A stretch of DNA of 33,208 nucleotides. Origin: Planctomycetota bacterium (GTDB lineage: Bacteria; Planctomycetota; GCA-002687715; DRQF01). The notes under the pieces are model-generated. The model did not search any database and was not told the origin of the DNA. It worked only from the letters and a program-made list of their open reading frames with translations. A program made the position numbers and the translations under genes. Of this stretch, positions 1-8,359 are shown piece after piece. Position 1 is the stretch's first letter. Each line of letters opens with the position of its first letter. The stretch is from the NCBI GenBank assembly GCA_011369445.1, contig DRQF01000107.1:1-33208 (forward strand). The letters are read 5' to 3'.

Positions 1-110
1 AGTGAGGAGGTTTCTAATGCCTTCTGGCGTGAAGACCCGATCGGGTGCTTCAACTCGAAATAGACAAGGCGTCGATCCCATCCCCACCAATGACAAGGAG
101 GAGAGGATTC

Positions 111-284
111 ATGAACCTCGTGGGCAACACAGGGCCCAACACGCCGGTTCGGGTCACCTGCACGATCCGATCCGCGGTCCTTCCGCCTGCTCCGGTCGGA
201 TTGGATCCGGTGGTCCCTTCGGGAAACCCGGTGGCGCCAAGCAACATCGTGCTGGGATTGAGGCGCAACGATGTCGTGCTTTGA
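111..284 (+). CDS. Possible small ORF (57 aa) upstream of and overlapping the FG-GAP gene
   Basis: The ATG at 111 follows a strong purine-rich ribosome site (AAGGAGGAGAGGA, 95-107), better than that of most genes here. The 57-residue product (MNLVGNTGPNTP... ending RRNDVVL) is rich in Pro, Val and Asn, has no signal peptide or membrane segment, and matches no family I know. Its stop at 282-284 overlaps the ATG of the next gene at 271, a layout typical of translational coupling. The downstream gene has only a weak ribosome site of its own, so the small ORF may serve mainly to load ribosomes. The frame also extends upstream to a GTG at 45, so it could instead be the tail of a longer or decayed protein. 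Real translation is uncertain. Confidence 0.35.
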   Translation: MNLVGNTGPNTPVRVTCTIRSAVLPPAPVGLDPVVPSGNPVAPSNIVLGLRRNDVVL

Positions 285-2166
285 AACACCCCGTGTTCGG
301 CGCGGCCTTGAGGCGCTCCTTCTCCTGTTGGCTGCGATGGGCTGGAGGCCCGCGACCTCTCAGGTCCCCGTTCCCACACCCGCCGCACCGCCCCTGGCGT
401 TCTTGAGTCAAGTGAACGGACCGTGGTCAGGCAGTGGGGCTGTCGGGTACGACCTCGTCACCATCGGGGACATCGACGGCGATGGGAAGGACGACCTCAT
501 CGCCACCGCCCCCGGCACCACGCTCGGATCAAGCGGATTGACGGGGCTTTCAGAGGTCCGTCTATTGAGTCAGTCAGGACTCCAAACATTGTACTCCTTT
601 CATGGCCCCGGAACTGGCTACACGGCCGCCGCCTCCGTCGCCAGGATCTCCGACATTGACCTCGATGGGAATTCTGACTTCGCAACAATGGAAGCCATGC
701 CAAATCCGAGCGGGCTCGGGTTCGTTTGGGCCGTCAACGCCCGATCATCTGCCACTGGCAACGTCGAGTACTCGTTTCCAGCCTACAGCTCTTGGTCTCG
801 CCCCGGCGTGCCTTTGTCCGACCTCGATGGTGACGGGGTCGGCGAATTCATCGTGAGCAACTTCGAGTACAACTTGCTTGGCCGTGTCGCCGTCCATAGC
901 GGGGCGACCGGCGCGCTTCTCTTCCAGATGACGGGTTCCGCGATAGGGGAGCAGTTCGGTCGCGGCGTTTGGCCAGTTGGCGATGTCAACGGGGATGGGC
1001 TCGATGACTTGGCAATATCCCTGAATGCATTGATTCCCCAAACGCCCTTCGTTGGGAAGCTCCGCATTTTTAGTGTCACCCCTACCGGCTTTCAACTCCT
1101 CTACTCCTTTCAGTCGCTCCCCCAGAATCAACTCCACGCCCGGGGACTGGGCGACGTGGACGGAGACGGGGTCTCTGACGTCGTGCTCGTCGAGAGTGGA
1201 TCCCCCACGGGGCTGAGCCCGTTCGCGACAGGCCCGGGCAGCCTGAGCATCGTTTCCGGCGCCACGGGCAACATCCTTTGGCAACGAACCCCTCCCGAGG
1301 GGCTTTGGGTTTTCGGCCACACTCTCATCGGGTCGAACAACCCCTACGCCAACGGAGGTGTCCTCGCCGCCCTGCCCGACGTCGACGGCGACGGCGTGCG
1401 GGATTTCGCGGTGACGGGGCGCGTCGACCCGAACTTCGCTCAGTCTCAAAGCTACGATCAGCACGTCGTGATGGTGTTCTCGGGCCACGACGGGACCTTG
1501 CTCTTCAAGGCCCAGGAGAATGCTCCCAGCAACTTCGGCGCGGCCCTGGCGGGCGGTGACTTCGACGGGGACGGGCTCGGCGACCTCGCCGTGGGCGCTC
1601 CCGACGCCTTCATCTTCGCCGGCTTCGTGCGGGTCTACCGAAGCCAAACCCTGATGGAGCCCGCGGTGGCTCGAGGAACGGCTCTGGACGTGGCGGGCGA
1701 CCCCCAGGACATCCTCTTCGTGGCGCCCCAGGGGCAAGGTCCCACCAGCGGCGGGCCGGCCCGGAGCGTGGTGCTCCCCGCGGGAACTCCTACTCAGGTG
1801 TGGTTGGCAAGGCCGCCCATGGCGCCGTTGACCCCGCTTCCCCACGCCATCTTCGGCGTCGTTCGCTCCGGCGGAAACTTCGGCGTCTTCGGCCTGCCCT
1901 TCGGCGCGGGCGCGCTGTGCTTCACGCCGGAAGTGTTCGATCCCTTCGGCGACCCCCACCTCTTCACGCTGACCAACACCTTCGGTGGATTCCCGGCCTT
2001 GCTCCCCGCGAACCACGCCTACCTGGGCGCCTTCGGAAGCCCCGTGGCCCTCATGGGACCGATCCCGTTCCCGATCACTTTCTGGCTCCAGGGCATCGTC
2101 GCGGATCCCACGCGACCCTTCCCGGGGCTTGCCGTCACCAACGCCCTGCGCGTTGTCGTCCGATGA
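271..2166 (+). CDS. Secreted FG-GAP repeat protein, seven-bladed beta-propeller
   Basis: The 631-residue protein begins with a signal-peptide-like stretch (two Arg, then a Leu-rich run LLLLLAAMG, ending near ATSQ, about residue 31), so it should be exported. Seven FG-GAP/VCBS calcium loops of the form D-x-D-G-D-G-x-x-D occur near residues 67, 128, 184, 238, 295, 370 and 430, which fits one closed seven-bladed integrin-like propeller. Residues about 465-631 form a separate C-terminal beta module (ALDVAGDP... AVTNALRVVV) that recurs at the ends of planctomycete secreted proteins. Binding partner and role are unknown; adhesion or surface structure is the usual guess. The start at 271 overlaps a small upstream ORF, and the stop is followed closely by the next secreted-protein gene, suggesting one transcript. 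Confidence 0.85.
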   Translation: MSCFETPRVRRGLEALLLLLAAMGWRPATSQVPVPTPAAPPLAFLSQVNGPWSGSGAVGYDLVTIGDIDGDGKDDLIATAPGTTLGSSGLTGLSEVRLLSQSGLQTLYSFHGPGTGYTAAASVARISDIDLDGNSDFATMEAMPNPSGLGFVWAVNARSSATGNVEYSFPAYSSWSRPGVPLSDLDGDGVGEFIVSNFEYNLLGRVAVHSGATGALLFQMTGSAIGEQFGRGVWPVGDVNGDGLDDLAISLNALIPQTPFVGKLRIFSVTPTGFQLLYSFQSLPQNQLHARGLGDVDGDGVSDVVLVESGSPTGLSPFATGPGSLSIVSGATGNILWQRTPPEGLWVFGHTLIGSNNPYANGGVLAALPDVDGDGVRDFAVTGRVDPNFAQSQSYDQHVVMVFSGHDGTLLFKAQENAPSNFGAALAGGDFDGDGLGDLAVGAPDAFIFAGFVRVYRSQTLMEPAVARGTALDVAGDPQDILFVAPQGQGPTSGGPARSVVLPAGTPTQVWLARPPMAPLTPLPHAIFGVVRSGGNFGVFGLPFGAGALCFTPEVFDPFGDPHLFTLTNTFGGFPALLPANHAYLGAFGSPVALMGPIPFPITFWLQGIVADPTRPFPGLAVTNALRVVVR

Positions 2167-2180
2167 GAGGAGGCCATCCC

Positions 2181-3662
2181 ATGCGTCGCCTGCAGCCGCT
2201 CTTTCTTCTCGCCGCCCTCGCCTTGCCGCTCGCAGCCCAGAACCAGACTCCCCGTCTCTATGGAACGGAAGTCTTCGTCACGATGAATCAGGAGCAGGCC
2301 GCCCTCCCCTGGACCACCGACTGGGACAACTTCATCCTGGTCGGTCCGAACGACGACATTGAAGTCATCGACTTCAACCATGGTCAAACGGGCACCACCA
2401 GCCCGCCGCCCTTCGCCTTCAACATCGGCGTAGGCGCCTTCGGCAATCTCTACGAGCACGGCAGCTACATCTATGAGCCCTTCTGGTTCACCCAGGCCAC
2501 CGGCAACGTGGGGGGATTCATCCACCCCACCATCGACCCCTTCTCGCCCAACGGCCCGGCCTTCAGCGACGATTGGTTCGAGAGAACCTCCGGGCTCCAG
2601 CCCCTGCAGCGGCAAGGTCTCCGGATCACGAGAGCGGACGGCCGCCCTTTTTGGCTGAAGTCCATGGAGTATCGGGACGCCCACTCGGACTTTGAGTTCG
2701 GCCTCGAATTGCAGACCTACCTCTCCTTCGCGAATTACGCGTCCTTCATTCCCGTACCCAACCTGTCCACCTGGACCCCCATCACCTTTCAGCCCCTTCC
2801 TCCCGACATGCGTCGCATGAATCTCGGGCCGGGGTCGGACGCGACCCTGGTGTTCGACGTCGCCCAAGGAACGGTGAGCGCCCAGGGCGTGATCTCATCG
2901 TGGCTGACGGGTAACGGTGGGCTGATGGACACGCCCACCCTCGATCCCCTGATCGGAGGGACCTTCCTCTTCAGCGCCGACTACACGGGAACGGATTTGA
3001 CGGATCTTACGGACGTGGTCTTCACGAACGTGGCGATCACGCTTCAAACGCCGGGCGGACCGAGTCTTTCTCTCTCCACCGCTTTGCCCCTCCGCGAAGA
3101 AGAGTACCGTCTTGTCGGGACTCCCGCGGCCTTCCCCGAAAGCTTCCCCGTCTTCAAGGCCGCCTCCGGCGGAACCGTGACGGGAAGCCCAGGGGGCTCG
3201 CCGGCTTTGCAGTCGCTGGAGATTCGGCTCCCCCTCGAGCCCCTTGCCCTCGTCATGGCCGTGGGCCCCTCAGGCCCCAGAATTCTCGAGATCCGCAAGG
3301 ACTACCACTTCGTGCCCCATCCCCAGTTTCTCATGGCCCCGACGCCCCAAGGCGGACTCGCCTACGGCATCGTAGGGCTGCCGCCCGGCGAGGAGATCTT
3401 CAGCATCTTCGACGTGAATCCCCCTCAACCCCTTGGCACGGGTCCCGTCGCCGGCATCAACTTCGGGCCGGCCCAGTATTCCCAGGTCCTGCAGCCCGTG
3501 GGGACCGACCCCTTTCACGTGACGGCGGACGGACATGGCACATATTTCTTCGGCCTTCCCAGCTTGGGGGCCTTGGCCGGATTGACCTTGGATCTGTTGC
3601 TGGTGGAGCAGCCGGACGCCCAGACGTTTTGGGTGTCCCCTCCGGTCCGCGTCACGCTTTGA
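2181..3662 (+). CDS. Secreted beta-rich protein of unknown function
   Basis: The protein has 493 residues. The ATG at 2181 is chosen because GAGAGGAGG lies just upstream (2165-2173) and it begins a clean signal peptide (MRRLQPLFLLAALALPLAAQ, probable cleavage after Ala-Ala-Gln). An ATG at 2163 overlapping the previous stop is possible but would precede that ribosome site. The mature part is rich in Gly, Pro, Phe and Thr with no catalytic motif I can recognise. Residues about 30-260 carry many aromatic residues (LYGTEVFVTMNQ, YIYEPFWFTQATG), and the last third (YGIVGLPPG..., FFGLPSLGALAG) resembles the C-terminal beta module of other secreted proteins in this window. It lies 14 bp after the FG-GAP gene and is probably co-transcribed with it. 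Function unknown. Confidence 0.75.
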   Translation: MRRLQPLFLLAALALPLAAQNQTPRLYGTEVFVTMNQEQAALPWTTDWDNFILVGPNDDIEVIDFNHGQTGTTSPPPFAFNIGVGAFGNLYEHGSYIYEPFWFTQATGNVGGFIHPTIDPFSPNGPAFSDDWFERTSGLQPLQRQGLRITRADGRPFWLKSMEYRDAHSDFEFGLELQTYLSFANYASFIPVPNLSTWTPITFQPLPPDMRRMNLGPGSDATLVFDVAQGTVSAQGVISSWLTGNGGLMDTPTLDPLIGGTFLFSADYTGTDLTDLTDVVFTNVAITLQTPGGPSLSLSTALPLREEEYRLVGTPAAFPESFPVFKAASGGTVTGSPGGSPALQSLEIRLPLEPLALVMAVGPSGPRILEIRKDYHFVPHPQFLMAPTPQGGLAYGIVGLPPGEEIFSIFDVNPPQPLGTGPVAGINFGPAQYSQVLQPVGTDPFHVTADGHGTYFFGLPSLGALAGLTLDLLLVEQPDAQTFWVSPPVRVTL

Positions 3663-3686
3663 GAATGCCGTGGATGCGCAGCGTTG

Positions 3687-3708
3687 CCGCGGCACGCGCG
3701 TGCCACGG
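3687..3708. terminator. Palindromic hairpin 24 bp after the stop, likely transcription end
   Basis: A perfect 14-bp palindrome GGCACGCGCGTGCC (3691-3704) is extended by three more pairs after one mismatch (3687-3708). It lies just downstream of the secreted-protein stop at 3662. There is no T-run, so classical intrinsic termination is uncertain; it may protect the 3-prime end of the mRNA. Confidence 0.4.
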
Positions 3709-3787
3709 TGAATGATCGCCGGTGGAGCGGGGGCGGCGGGGAGGCGTGGGAGGATGGTGCGACCCCAAAACGAAAACCGGTGCAATC

Positions 3788-3980
3788 AAGAGGACGACGG
3801 GGACGTCGTCAATCCAGAAGAGGGGGCGGGGTCGGCAAGAGGACGACGGAGACGCCGTCAACCCAGAAGAGGGGGCGGGGTCGGCAAGAGGACGACGGAG
3901 ACGTCGTCAACCCAGAAGATGGAGCGGGGCCGGCAAGAGGACGACGGGGACCTCGTCAATCCAGAAGATGGGGCGGGGCG
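3788..3980. repeat. Four 49-bp tandem repeats, each with a GNRA-capped inverted repeat
   Basis: Units start at 3788, 3837, 3886 and 3935, exactly 49 bp apart, beginning AAGAGGACGACGG. The copies differ at only a few bases; the last is incomplete and runs up to the pyrD stop at 3981. In each copy GACGACG and CGTCGTC can pair over a four-base loop GGGA or GAGA, both GNRA tetraloops on the plus strand. Copies 1 and 3 have perfect 7-bp stems; copies 2 and 4 each carry one mismatch. The period is not a multiple of three, so all three frames stay open without this being evidence of coding. The array fills most of the 318-bp convergent gap 3663-3980, which holds no gene. There are no unique spacers, so it is not a CRISPR array. 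Confidence 0.85.
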
Positions 3981-5015
3981 TCACCGGGCCAGAGTGCGGA
4001 TGAGGGAGGGGCCCTCGTAGATGAAACCGGTGAAAATCTCAATGAGGTCGGCCCCCGCCTCGCGCATGCGGTGGGCTTTCTCAGGGCTGTCGATGCCGCC
4101 CACGCCGATGATGGGGACGCGGCCCTCCAGCTTCTCCGCAAACCAGCGCACTTGTTCGAGGGCGATGGGGAAAAGAGGCGCGCCCGAAAGACCGCCGCGC
4201 TCCCCCGTCACGGCCGCCGAAGCCTTCAAGGCATCCGGCCTCCGCGTCGTCGTGTTCGTGAGGACGAGTCCGTCAAGTAAACCTGACTGCGCAGCTTCCA
4301 CGATCACCGCCCGCTCCCGCTCATCAACGTCGGGTGACACCTTTAGGATCAACGGCTTGAAGCGCGCACTCTGTTCCCGCGCCAACCGATCTCTGAGAGC
4401 GCCCAGCCCGCCGAGCAGACGAGCCATGGCTTCCTCTCCCCCGAAGTCCCTAAGCTCCGGCGATGCCGGGCAGGATATGTTCACCGTGAACCCGCTGACG
4501 TGCGGAAAGAGAACCCTGAGCGTCTTCTCATAGTCCTCCGCCATCTCGTCCAAGGAACCCTCGAGATCCGCCGTCTTCACGATGTTGGCGAACACGGGAA
4601 CGCGCGGTCGAAGATCCGCCAACCGACGCGCCGTCTCCTCCGCCCCCGCGTTGGGAAGTCCCATCCGATTGATGAGCCCCCGATCCTCCGGAAGACGAAA
4701 GATCCGCGGCCGCGGGTTTCCGGGTCGGGCCTCCGAAGAGATGGCTCCCACTTCGAGAAAACCGAACCCCAGCCGCTCGAGAGCGGGAACGACGCGCGCC
4801 TCCTTGTCGAACCCGGCGGCGAGGCCCACCCGGTTGCGAAAGGTCATGCCCCAAAGCTCCACCGGATCGGCGGGAACCCGCTTCTCGAAGAGAAGCGAGA
4901 GCAGCGGTCCCAGGGGAGGCCGCCCCGCCCACCGAAGCGCCGTCAACGCCAGATGATGGGCCCTCTCCGGGTCCATGCGAAACAAAAGCGGGCGAATGAG
5001 CGAGCGGTACAGCAT
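3981..5015 (-). CDS. pyrD: Dihydroorotate dehydrogenase, class 2 (quinone-dependent), with Cys at the catalytic position
   Basis: This enzyme oxidises dihydroorotate to orotate in pyrimidine synthesis and passes electrons to membrane quinone through FMN. The 344 residues match class 2 length and layout: an N-terminal membrane-contact region (MLYRSLIRPLLFRMDPERAH), the FMN start NRVGLAAGFDKEA, the orotate loop GLINRMGLPNAG, the motif LTNTTTRRP, the GGLSGAPL loop and the phosphate site IIGVGGIDSPEKA. The catalytic-base motif reads VNISCPASPELR. Where E. coli PyrD has Ser175 in NISSPN, this protein has Cys182, as class 1 enzymes do, and the following conserved Asn is Ala. It stands alone on the minus strand, divergent from the glycosyltransferase gene across 78 bp. 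The ribosome site is weak. Identity is firm; the catalytic consequence is an open point. Confidence 0.93.
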   Translation of the reverse strand: MLYRSLIRPLLFRMDPERAHHLALTALRWAGRPPLGPLLSLLFEKRVPADPVELWGMTFRNRVGLAAGFDKEARVVPALERLGFGFLEVGAISSEARPGNPRPRIFRLPEDRGLINRMGLPNAGAEETARRLADLRPRVPVFANIVKTADLEGSLDEMAEDYEKTLRVLFPHVSGFTVNISCPASPELRDFGGEEAMARLLGGLGALRDRLAREQSARFKPLILKVSPDVDERERAVIVEAAQSGLLDGLVLTNTTTRRPDALKASAAVTGERGGLSGAPLFPIALEQVRWFAEKLEGRVPIIGVGGIDSPEKAHRMREAGADLIEIFTGFIYEGPSLIRTLAR

Positions 5016-5093
5016 GGTGCGGGATCATAACCGGGCGCACCCCCGCGAACCCGTGGGAGATTCCTCCAGATAGAGCGGGGGACCGGTCGATGA

Positions 5094-6800
5094 ATGAACA
5101 TGCAATCCGTGGCGAACATCGACGTTGAGATGGAAGGCGGGTCAGCGGCACGGCTCAGGCAGAACCTGGAGGTTCTGGGAGGCGTCCAGCCCGACCTGGC
5201 CGCGCGACTGGGCCAAGCCGGATTCCATGAAAATCTTCAAGTCCGCGAGGACGAGAAGGGCACGCGAAGGGTCGGGCGGCCTTTCCGCAGGCGATGGCTC
5301 GCCATTGAGGAGACCGAGGAGGAACTCTCCCGGCCGGCTCCCTTCGTCCAGAGGCAAGGAGGGGCCGGATGGTTCCTCTTGGGGTTGGGGACAGGCGAGC
5401 GGGCGCGCGCCCTGCTCAGCGAGCTCCCCGATGACGAGACGCTCACGGTGTGGGAGCCCGACCCTGCCCTGATGTTGCTGGCTCTCTCCCGCTGGAACGT
5501 CTCGGGAGAACTCATGGCGGGAAGGCTCCGCCTGCTTCTGGGCTCCGACCTGGTCGGCCAGGGCCCCCACAATCCCGCACGCTGGATTCACCATCCCAAG
5601 CTCGCGCCCACATGGCCTTGGGTCGTCCGCCTCGTCGCCGAGGAGCCCCAAAGGGATCGCCCTCTCGTCGCCATCATGGAAGGCGAACTGCTGGTGGAAG
5701 ACCTCTCCTTGGCGCTCCACGGGCAGGGGCGCCCCGTCTACCACGTGGACGCCACCGTTCTCACTCGGGATCAGATCGCCGACGAACTGGGAAGGCTCGC
5801 CCCCGAGCGCATCCTCTCCATCAACTTCCAGCCGGAACTGGCGCACATCGCCGGAGAGTTGGAAATCCCCTACGTCCCCTGGGAGATCGATCCCTCAGCC
5901 TCCACGATTCCCGTGATCGCTGCCGATTCCCCAGCCGCACAATGGACACGGATACGCACGTGGCGACGCCGCCGGGTCACCGAGCTCGCCAACCGGGGAT
6001 GGCCGCGGGCCAAGTGGCTGCCGCTCGCGGTGAGCCCGCGTCACCGGCAGAGCGCACCAAGCCCCAGGGAAGACCTCCGCGACCACGTCATCTTCGTGGG
6101 CTCCTGCATGGCATCGCAGGGGCGGGTGCTCTGGGCGATGCTTGAGGACGCCGTCGCCTCCGACTGGGGCCGGGCCTCCGCCTGGCGCGCCTTCGGGGCC
6201 GCCGTCACCGAACTCGAATCCCGCATCCTGGACGCTCCCACGGTTTTCGATCCTCTGGCCGTTCTAGACGCCCTGCGCAAGCAGTTCGAGTTGCCCGAGG
6301 CCGTCCCCACGCCCCACGGCGAAGCCCTGGTGGCGATCCTGGCCGGGGAGCGCTTGGCCAGCGCCAAGCGGATCGGCGTGCTCCGGGCTCTTGGCGAATT
6401 CGAACTTGCCGTCTTCGGCGAGGAGGACTGGGCGCAGGTCTTGCCGGCGGGCGCCTACCGGGGTTGGGCCGGACACGGTTCAGCCCTGAACGCCATCTAC
6501 TCCGCCCCCGGCATCCACATCGACGTGAACCGGATCTACCAGCCGGACATCGTCACGCTCCGCACCTTCGAGATCACGGCCTGCGGAGGGTTCCTCGTCG
6601 CCGAGGAAACGGATGAGATCCACGAACTTTTCGACGTGGGACGGGAGTTGGCGACGTGGAAGACCACGGGGCAGCTCATCGAGCGAGTTCGAGAGGCGCT
6701 GGAGAATCCGGAACTCCGCCGCGCAGTCGGCGACGCGGGCAAGCACCGGCTTCTCCGCGATCACACCGTGGAGAGGCGGCTTCAATCCCTCATGGACTGA
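5094..6800 (+). CDS. CgeB-like glycosyltransferase
   Basis: The protein has 568 residues. Residues about 85-135 hold a Gly-rich nucleotide-fold motif (FLLGLGTGERARALL, then VWEPDP) like the N-terminal region that precedes many CgeB/DUF3880 glycosyltransferases. The middle (about 180-400) shows a Rossmann-like half (RILSINFQPEL, VIFVGSCMA). The C-terminal part (about 455-568) has the family-1 pattern INAIYSAPGIHIDVNRIYQP, then RTFEITACGGFLVAEETDEIHELF and a final helix, matching the Glyco_trans_1_2 domain that binds the nucleotide sugar. There is no signal peptide, so it should act in the cytoplasm on surface glycan or protein. The acceptor is unknown. The ATG at 5094 has no good ribosome site. 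It converges with the small minus-strand gene at 6812. Confidence 0.8.
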   Translation: MNMQSVANIDVEMEGGSAARLRQNLEVLGGVQPDLAARLGQAGFHENLQVREDEKGTRRVGRPFRRRWLAIEETEEELSRPAPFVQRQGGAGWFLLGLGTGERARALLSELPDDETLTVWEPDPALMLLALSRWNVSGELMAGRLRLLLGSDLVGQGPHNPARWIHHPKLAPTWPWVVRLVAEEPQRDRPLVAIMEGELLVEDLSLALHGQGRPVYHVDATVLTRDQIADELGRLAPERILSINFQPELAHIAGELEIPYVPWEIDPSASTIPVIAADSPAAQWTRIRTWRRRRVTELANRGWPRAKWLPLAVSPRHRQSAPSPREDLRDHVIFVGSCMASQGRVLWAMLEDAVASDWGRASAWRAFGAAVTELESRILDAPTVFDPLAVLDALRKQFELPEAVPTPHGEALVAILAGERLASAKRIGVLRALGEFELAVFGEEDWAQVLPAGAYRGWAGHGSALNAIYSAPGIHIDVNRIYQPDIVTLRTFEITACGGFLVAEETDEIHELFDVGRELATWKTTGQLIERVREALENPELRRAVGDAGKHRLLRDHTVERRLQSLMD

Positions 6801-6811
6801 GCGCCCTGGAT

Positions 6812-7168
6812 TCAGAGGAGTTCTTGGAGATCGGGGTGACGCGGAAGGGCCTGCAGCAGTTCTTCCCCGTAACGCTGCATGAGTTGGGCCTTGCGGCTTT
6901 CCAACAGCTCGATCCTCCGGCGCCGCCGGCGGCGTTCCCTCTCGAAGACCCGGCGGTCCTCGATCTGGATGAAGGCCTGGTCGGTGGCCTCGAAGGCGGC
7001 GACGAAAACCAGCAGAGAACGGGTACGCGCCTGGATGCGACTCTCCAGGTCGAAAAGCTCGCCGGCCACGCGAGACGCATGGTCCAGCAACGGACGAATG
7101 CGACGAGCGAGGCCGGCCTCGGCAAGAGTTTCCACGATCTCGGGGGCGATCTTGGTGCTGCGGCTCAT
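6812..7168 (-). CDS. Small charged helical protein, unknown function
   Basis: The product has 118 residues, is almost wholly alpha-helical in appearance and contains a run of Arg (about residues 80-89, ERERRRRRRR), with alternating hydrophobic residues before it that suggest a coiled coil. It has no signal peptide. On the minus strand GGAGAAGG lies about 11 bases before the ATG, which supports translation. Its 3-prime end comes within 11 bp of the glycosyltransferase stop, so the two genes converge. It is transcribed divergently from the MoxR ATPase gene across 135 bp. I do not recognise the family. Confidence 0.55.
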   Translation of the reverse strand: MSRSTKIAPEIVETLAEAGLARRIRPLLDHASRVAGELFDLESRIQARTRSLLVFVAAFEATDQAFIQIEDRRVFERERRRRRRRIELLESRKAQLMQRYGEELLQALPRHPDLQELL

Positions 7169-7303
7169 GGTCGTGTATGTCCTTCTCCGACTCGTTCGGG
7201 CATCATTCCTATCGGCAGCATGACCGGCATGAATGAAGTCCCAGGGTGCGGAGCGTGAAATCGTCGGTCGGTCTCGTCATGATGGGGTTTGAAGGGAGTC
7301 GCC

Positions 7304-8359
7304 ATGAGCCAAGAGACCGCAGCCCTCGTCCGGGACGCCTACCAGTCCATCACGCAACGTCTCTCGCGCCGCATCGTGGGCATGGAGGACGTCACGCGCC
7401 TTCTGATCACATCGGTGTTCGCGGACGGGCACGCCCTGTTGGTCGGCGTGCCGGGCCTCGCGAAGACCCTCCTCGTCTCCAGCATGGCGGAGCTCCTGGA
7501 TCTCAGCTTCAGTCGCATCCAATTCACACCGGACCTCATGCCCAGCGACATCACGGGCGCCGAGGTCATCGTGGAGGACAAGACGACGGGCGAACGGCGG
7601 TTCGAATTCCTGAAGGGCCCGTTGTTCTCCCACGTCATCCTGGCCGACGAGATCAATCGCACGCCCCCGAAAACCCAGGCCGCCCTCATGGAAGCCATGG
7701 AAGAGCATCAGGTGAGTTCACTGGGGCGCCGCTTCGAGCTGGAAGAACCCTTCTTCGTTCTCGCCACGCAAAACCCCATCGAGCAGGAGGGCACCTACCC
7801 CTTGCCCGCGGCCCAACTGGATCGTTTCCTCTTCGAGATCAACGTCGACTACCCCGCCGAGAAGGAAGAAGAGCAGATCGTTCGCCAAACGACGCGGCCC
7901 CACGACGACACGCTCGAACCGGTTCTCGCAAAGGACGCCGTGCTTGAGATCATCGGCGCCGTGCGCAGCCTTCCCGTCCCCGAGGACATCGCCCGATACG
8001 CCACGACCCTGGCTCGGCGGTCACGCCCCGATGAGGACGGCGCGCCTGAAGTCGTGACCAAGTATGTCTCGTTCGGCGCGGGGCCCCGTGCCGCCCAGGC
8101 CCTCGTCACGGGCGCGAAAGTGCTGGCCATGATGCGTGGCGAAACGCGCCCCACGCACGCCGACGTGCGCACCCTCACGGGCCCCGTCCTCCGGCATCGC
8201 ATCGTCTTGAATTTCCTGGCGGCGGCGGACGGCGTTCCCGTCGAGGAGATCATCCAGGGTATCACGGCCTCCGTGCAGGCGCCCGACTTCCATCCGGAGC
8301 CCGCGACGACGAAGAGGAAAAAGGGCCTCTTCTCCTTCTTCGCCAAGAACGCCAAGTGA
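7304..8359 (+). CDS. MoxR-family AAA+ ATPase
   Basis: MoxR ATPases act as chaperones that activate or assemble other proteins, often together with von Willebrand A-domain partners. The 351-residue protein has Walker A GVPGLAKT (48-55), Walker B VILADE (111-116) followed by INRTPPKTQAALMEAMEE, which is very typical of MoxR, sensor 1 LATQNP (about 153-158) and the segment EGTYPLPAAQLDRFLF. The ATG at 7304 is preferred over an in-frame GTG at 7289 because GAAGGGA lies at 7291-7297. The usual neighbours (DUF58 and VWA genes) are absent. Instead its TGA overlaps the GTG start of a MATE transporter gene by four bases, implying one operon with coupled translation. Confidence 0.93.
   Translation: MSQETAALVRDAYQSITQRLSRRIVGMEDVTRLLITSVFADGHALLVGVPGLAKTLLVSSMAELLDLSFSRIQFTPDLMPSDITGAEVIVEDKTTGERRFEFLKGPLFSHVILADEINRTPPKTQAALMEAMEEHQVSSLGRRFELEEPFFVLATQNPIEQEGTYPLPAAQLDRFLFEINVDYPAEKEEEQIVRQTTRPHDDTLEPVLAKDAVLEIIGAVRSLPVPEDIARYATTLARRSRPDEDGAPEVVTKYVSFGAGPRAAQALVTGAKVLAMMRGETRPTHADVRTLTGPVLRHRIVLNFLAAADGVPVEEIIQGITASVQAPDFHPEPATTKRKKGLFSFFAKNAK

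Noticed and set aside
745-2016. Long minus-strand ORF (423 codons) opposite the FG-GAP gene
   Set aside because: It is the antisense shadow of the calcium-loop codons in a high-GC gene, with no family resemblance or signal peptide.
3788-3980. CRISPR array
   Set aside because: The units are near-identical over the whole 49 bp, so there are no spacers, and no cas gene is nearby.
3684-4280. Overlapping plus-strand ORFs through the 49-bp repeats and into pyrD
   Set aside because: They arise because the repeat lacks stops and its length shifts frame each time; composition is Arg/Gly-rich, there is no ribosome site, and the 3-prime part is antisense to a firm pyrD gene.
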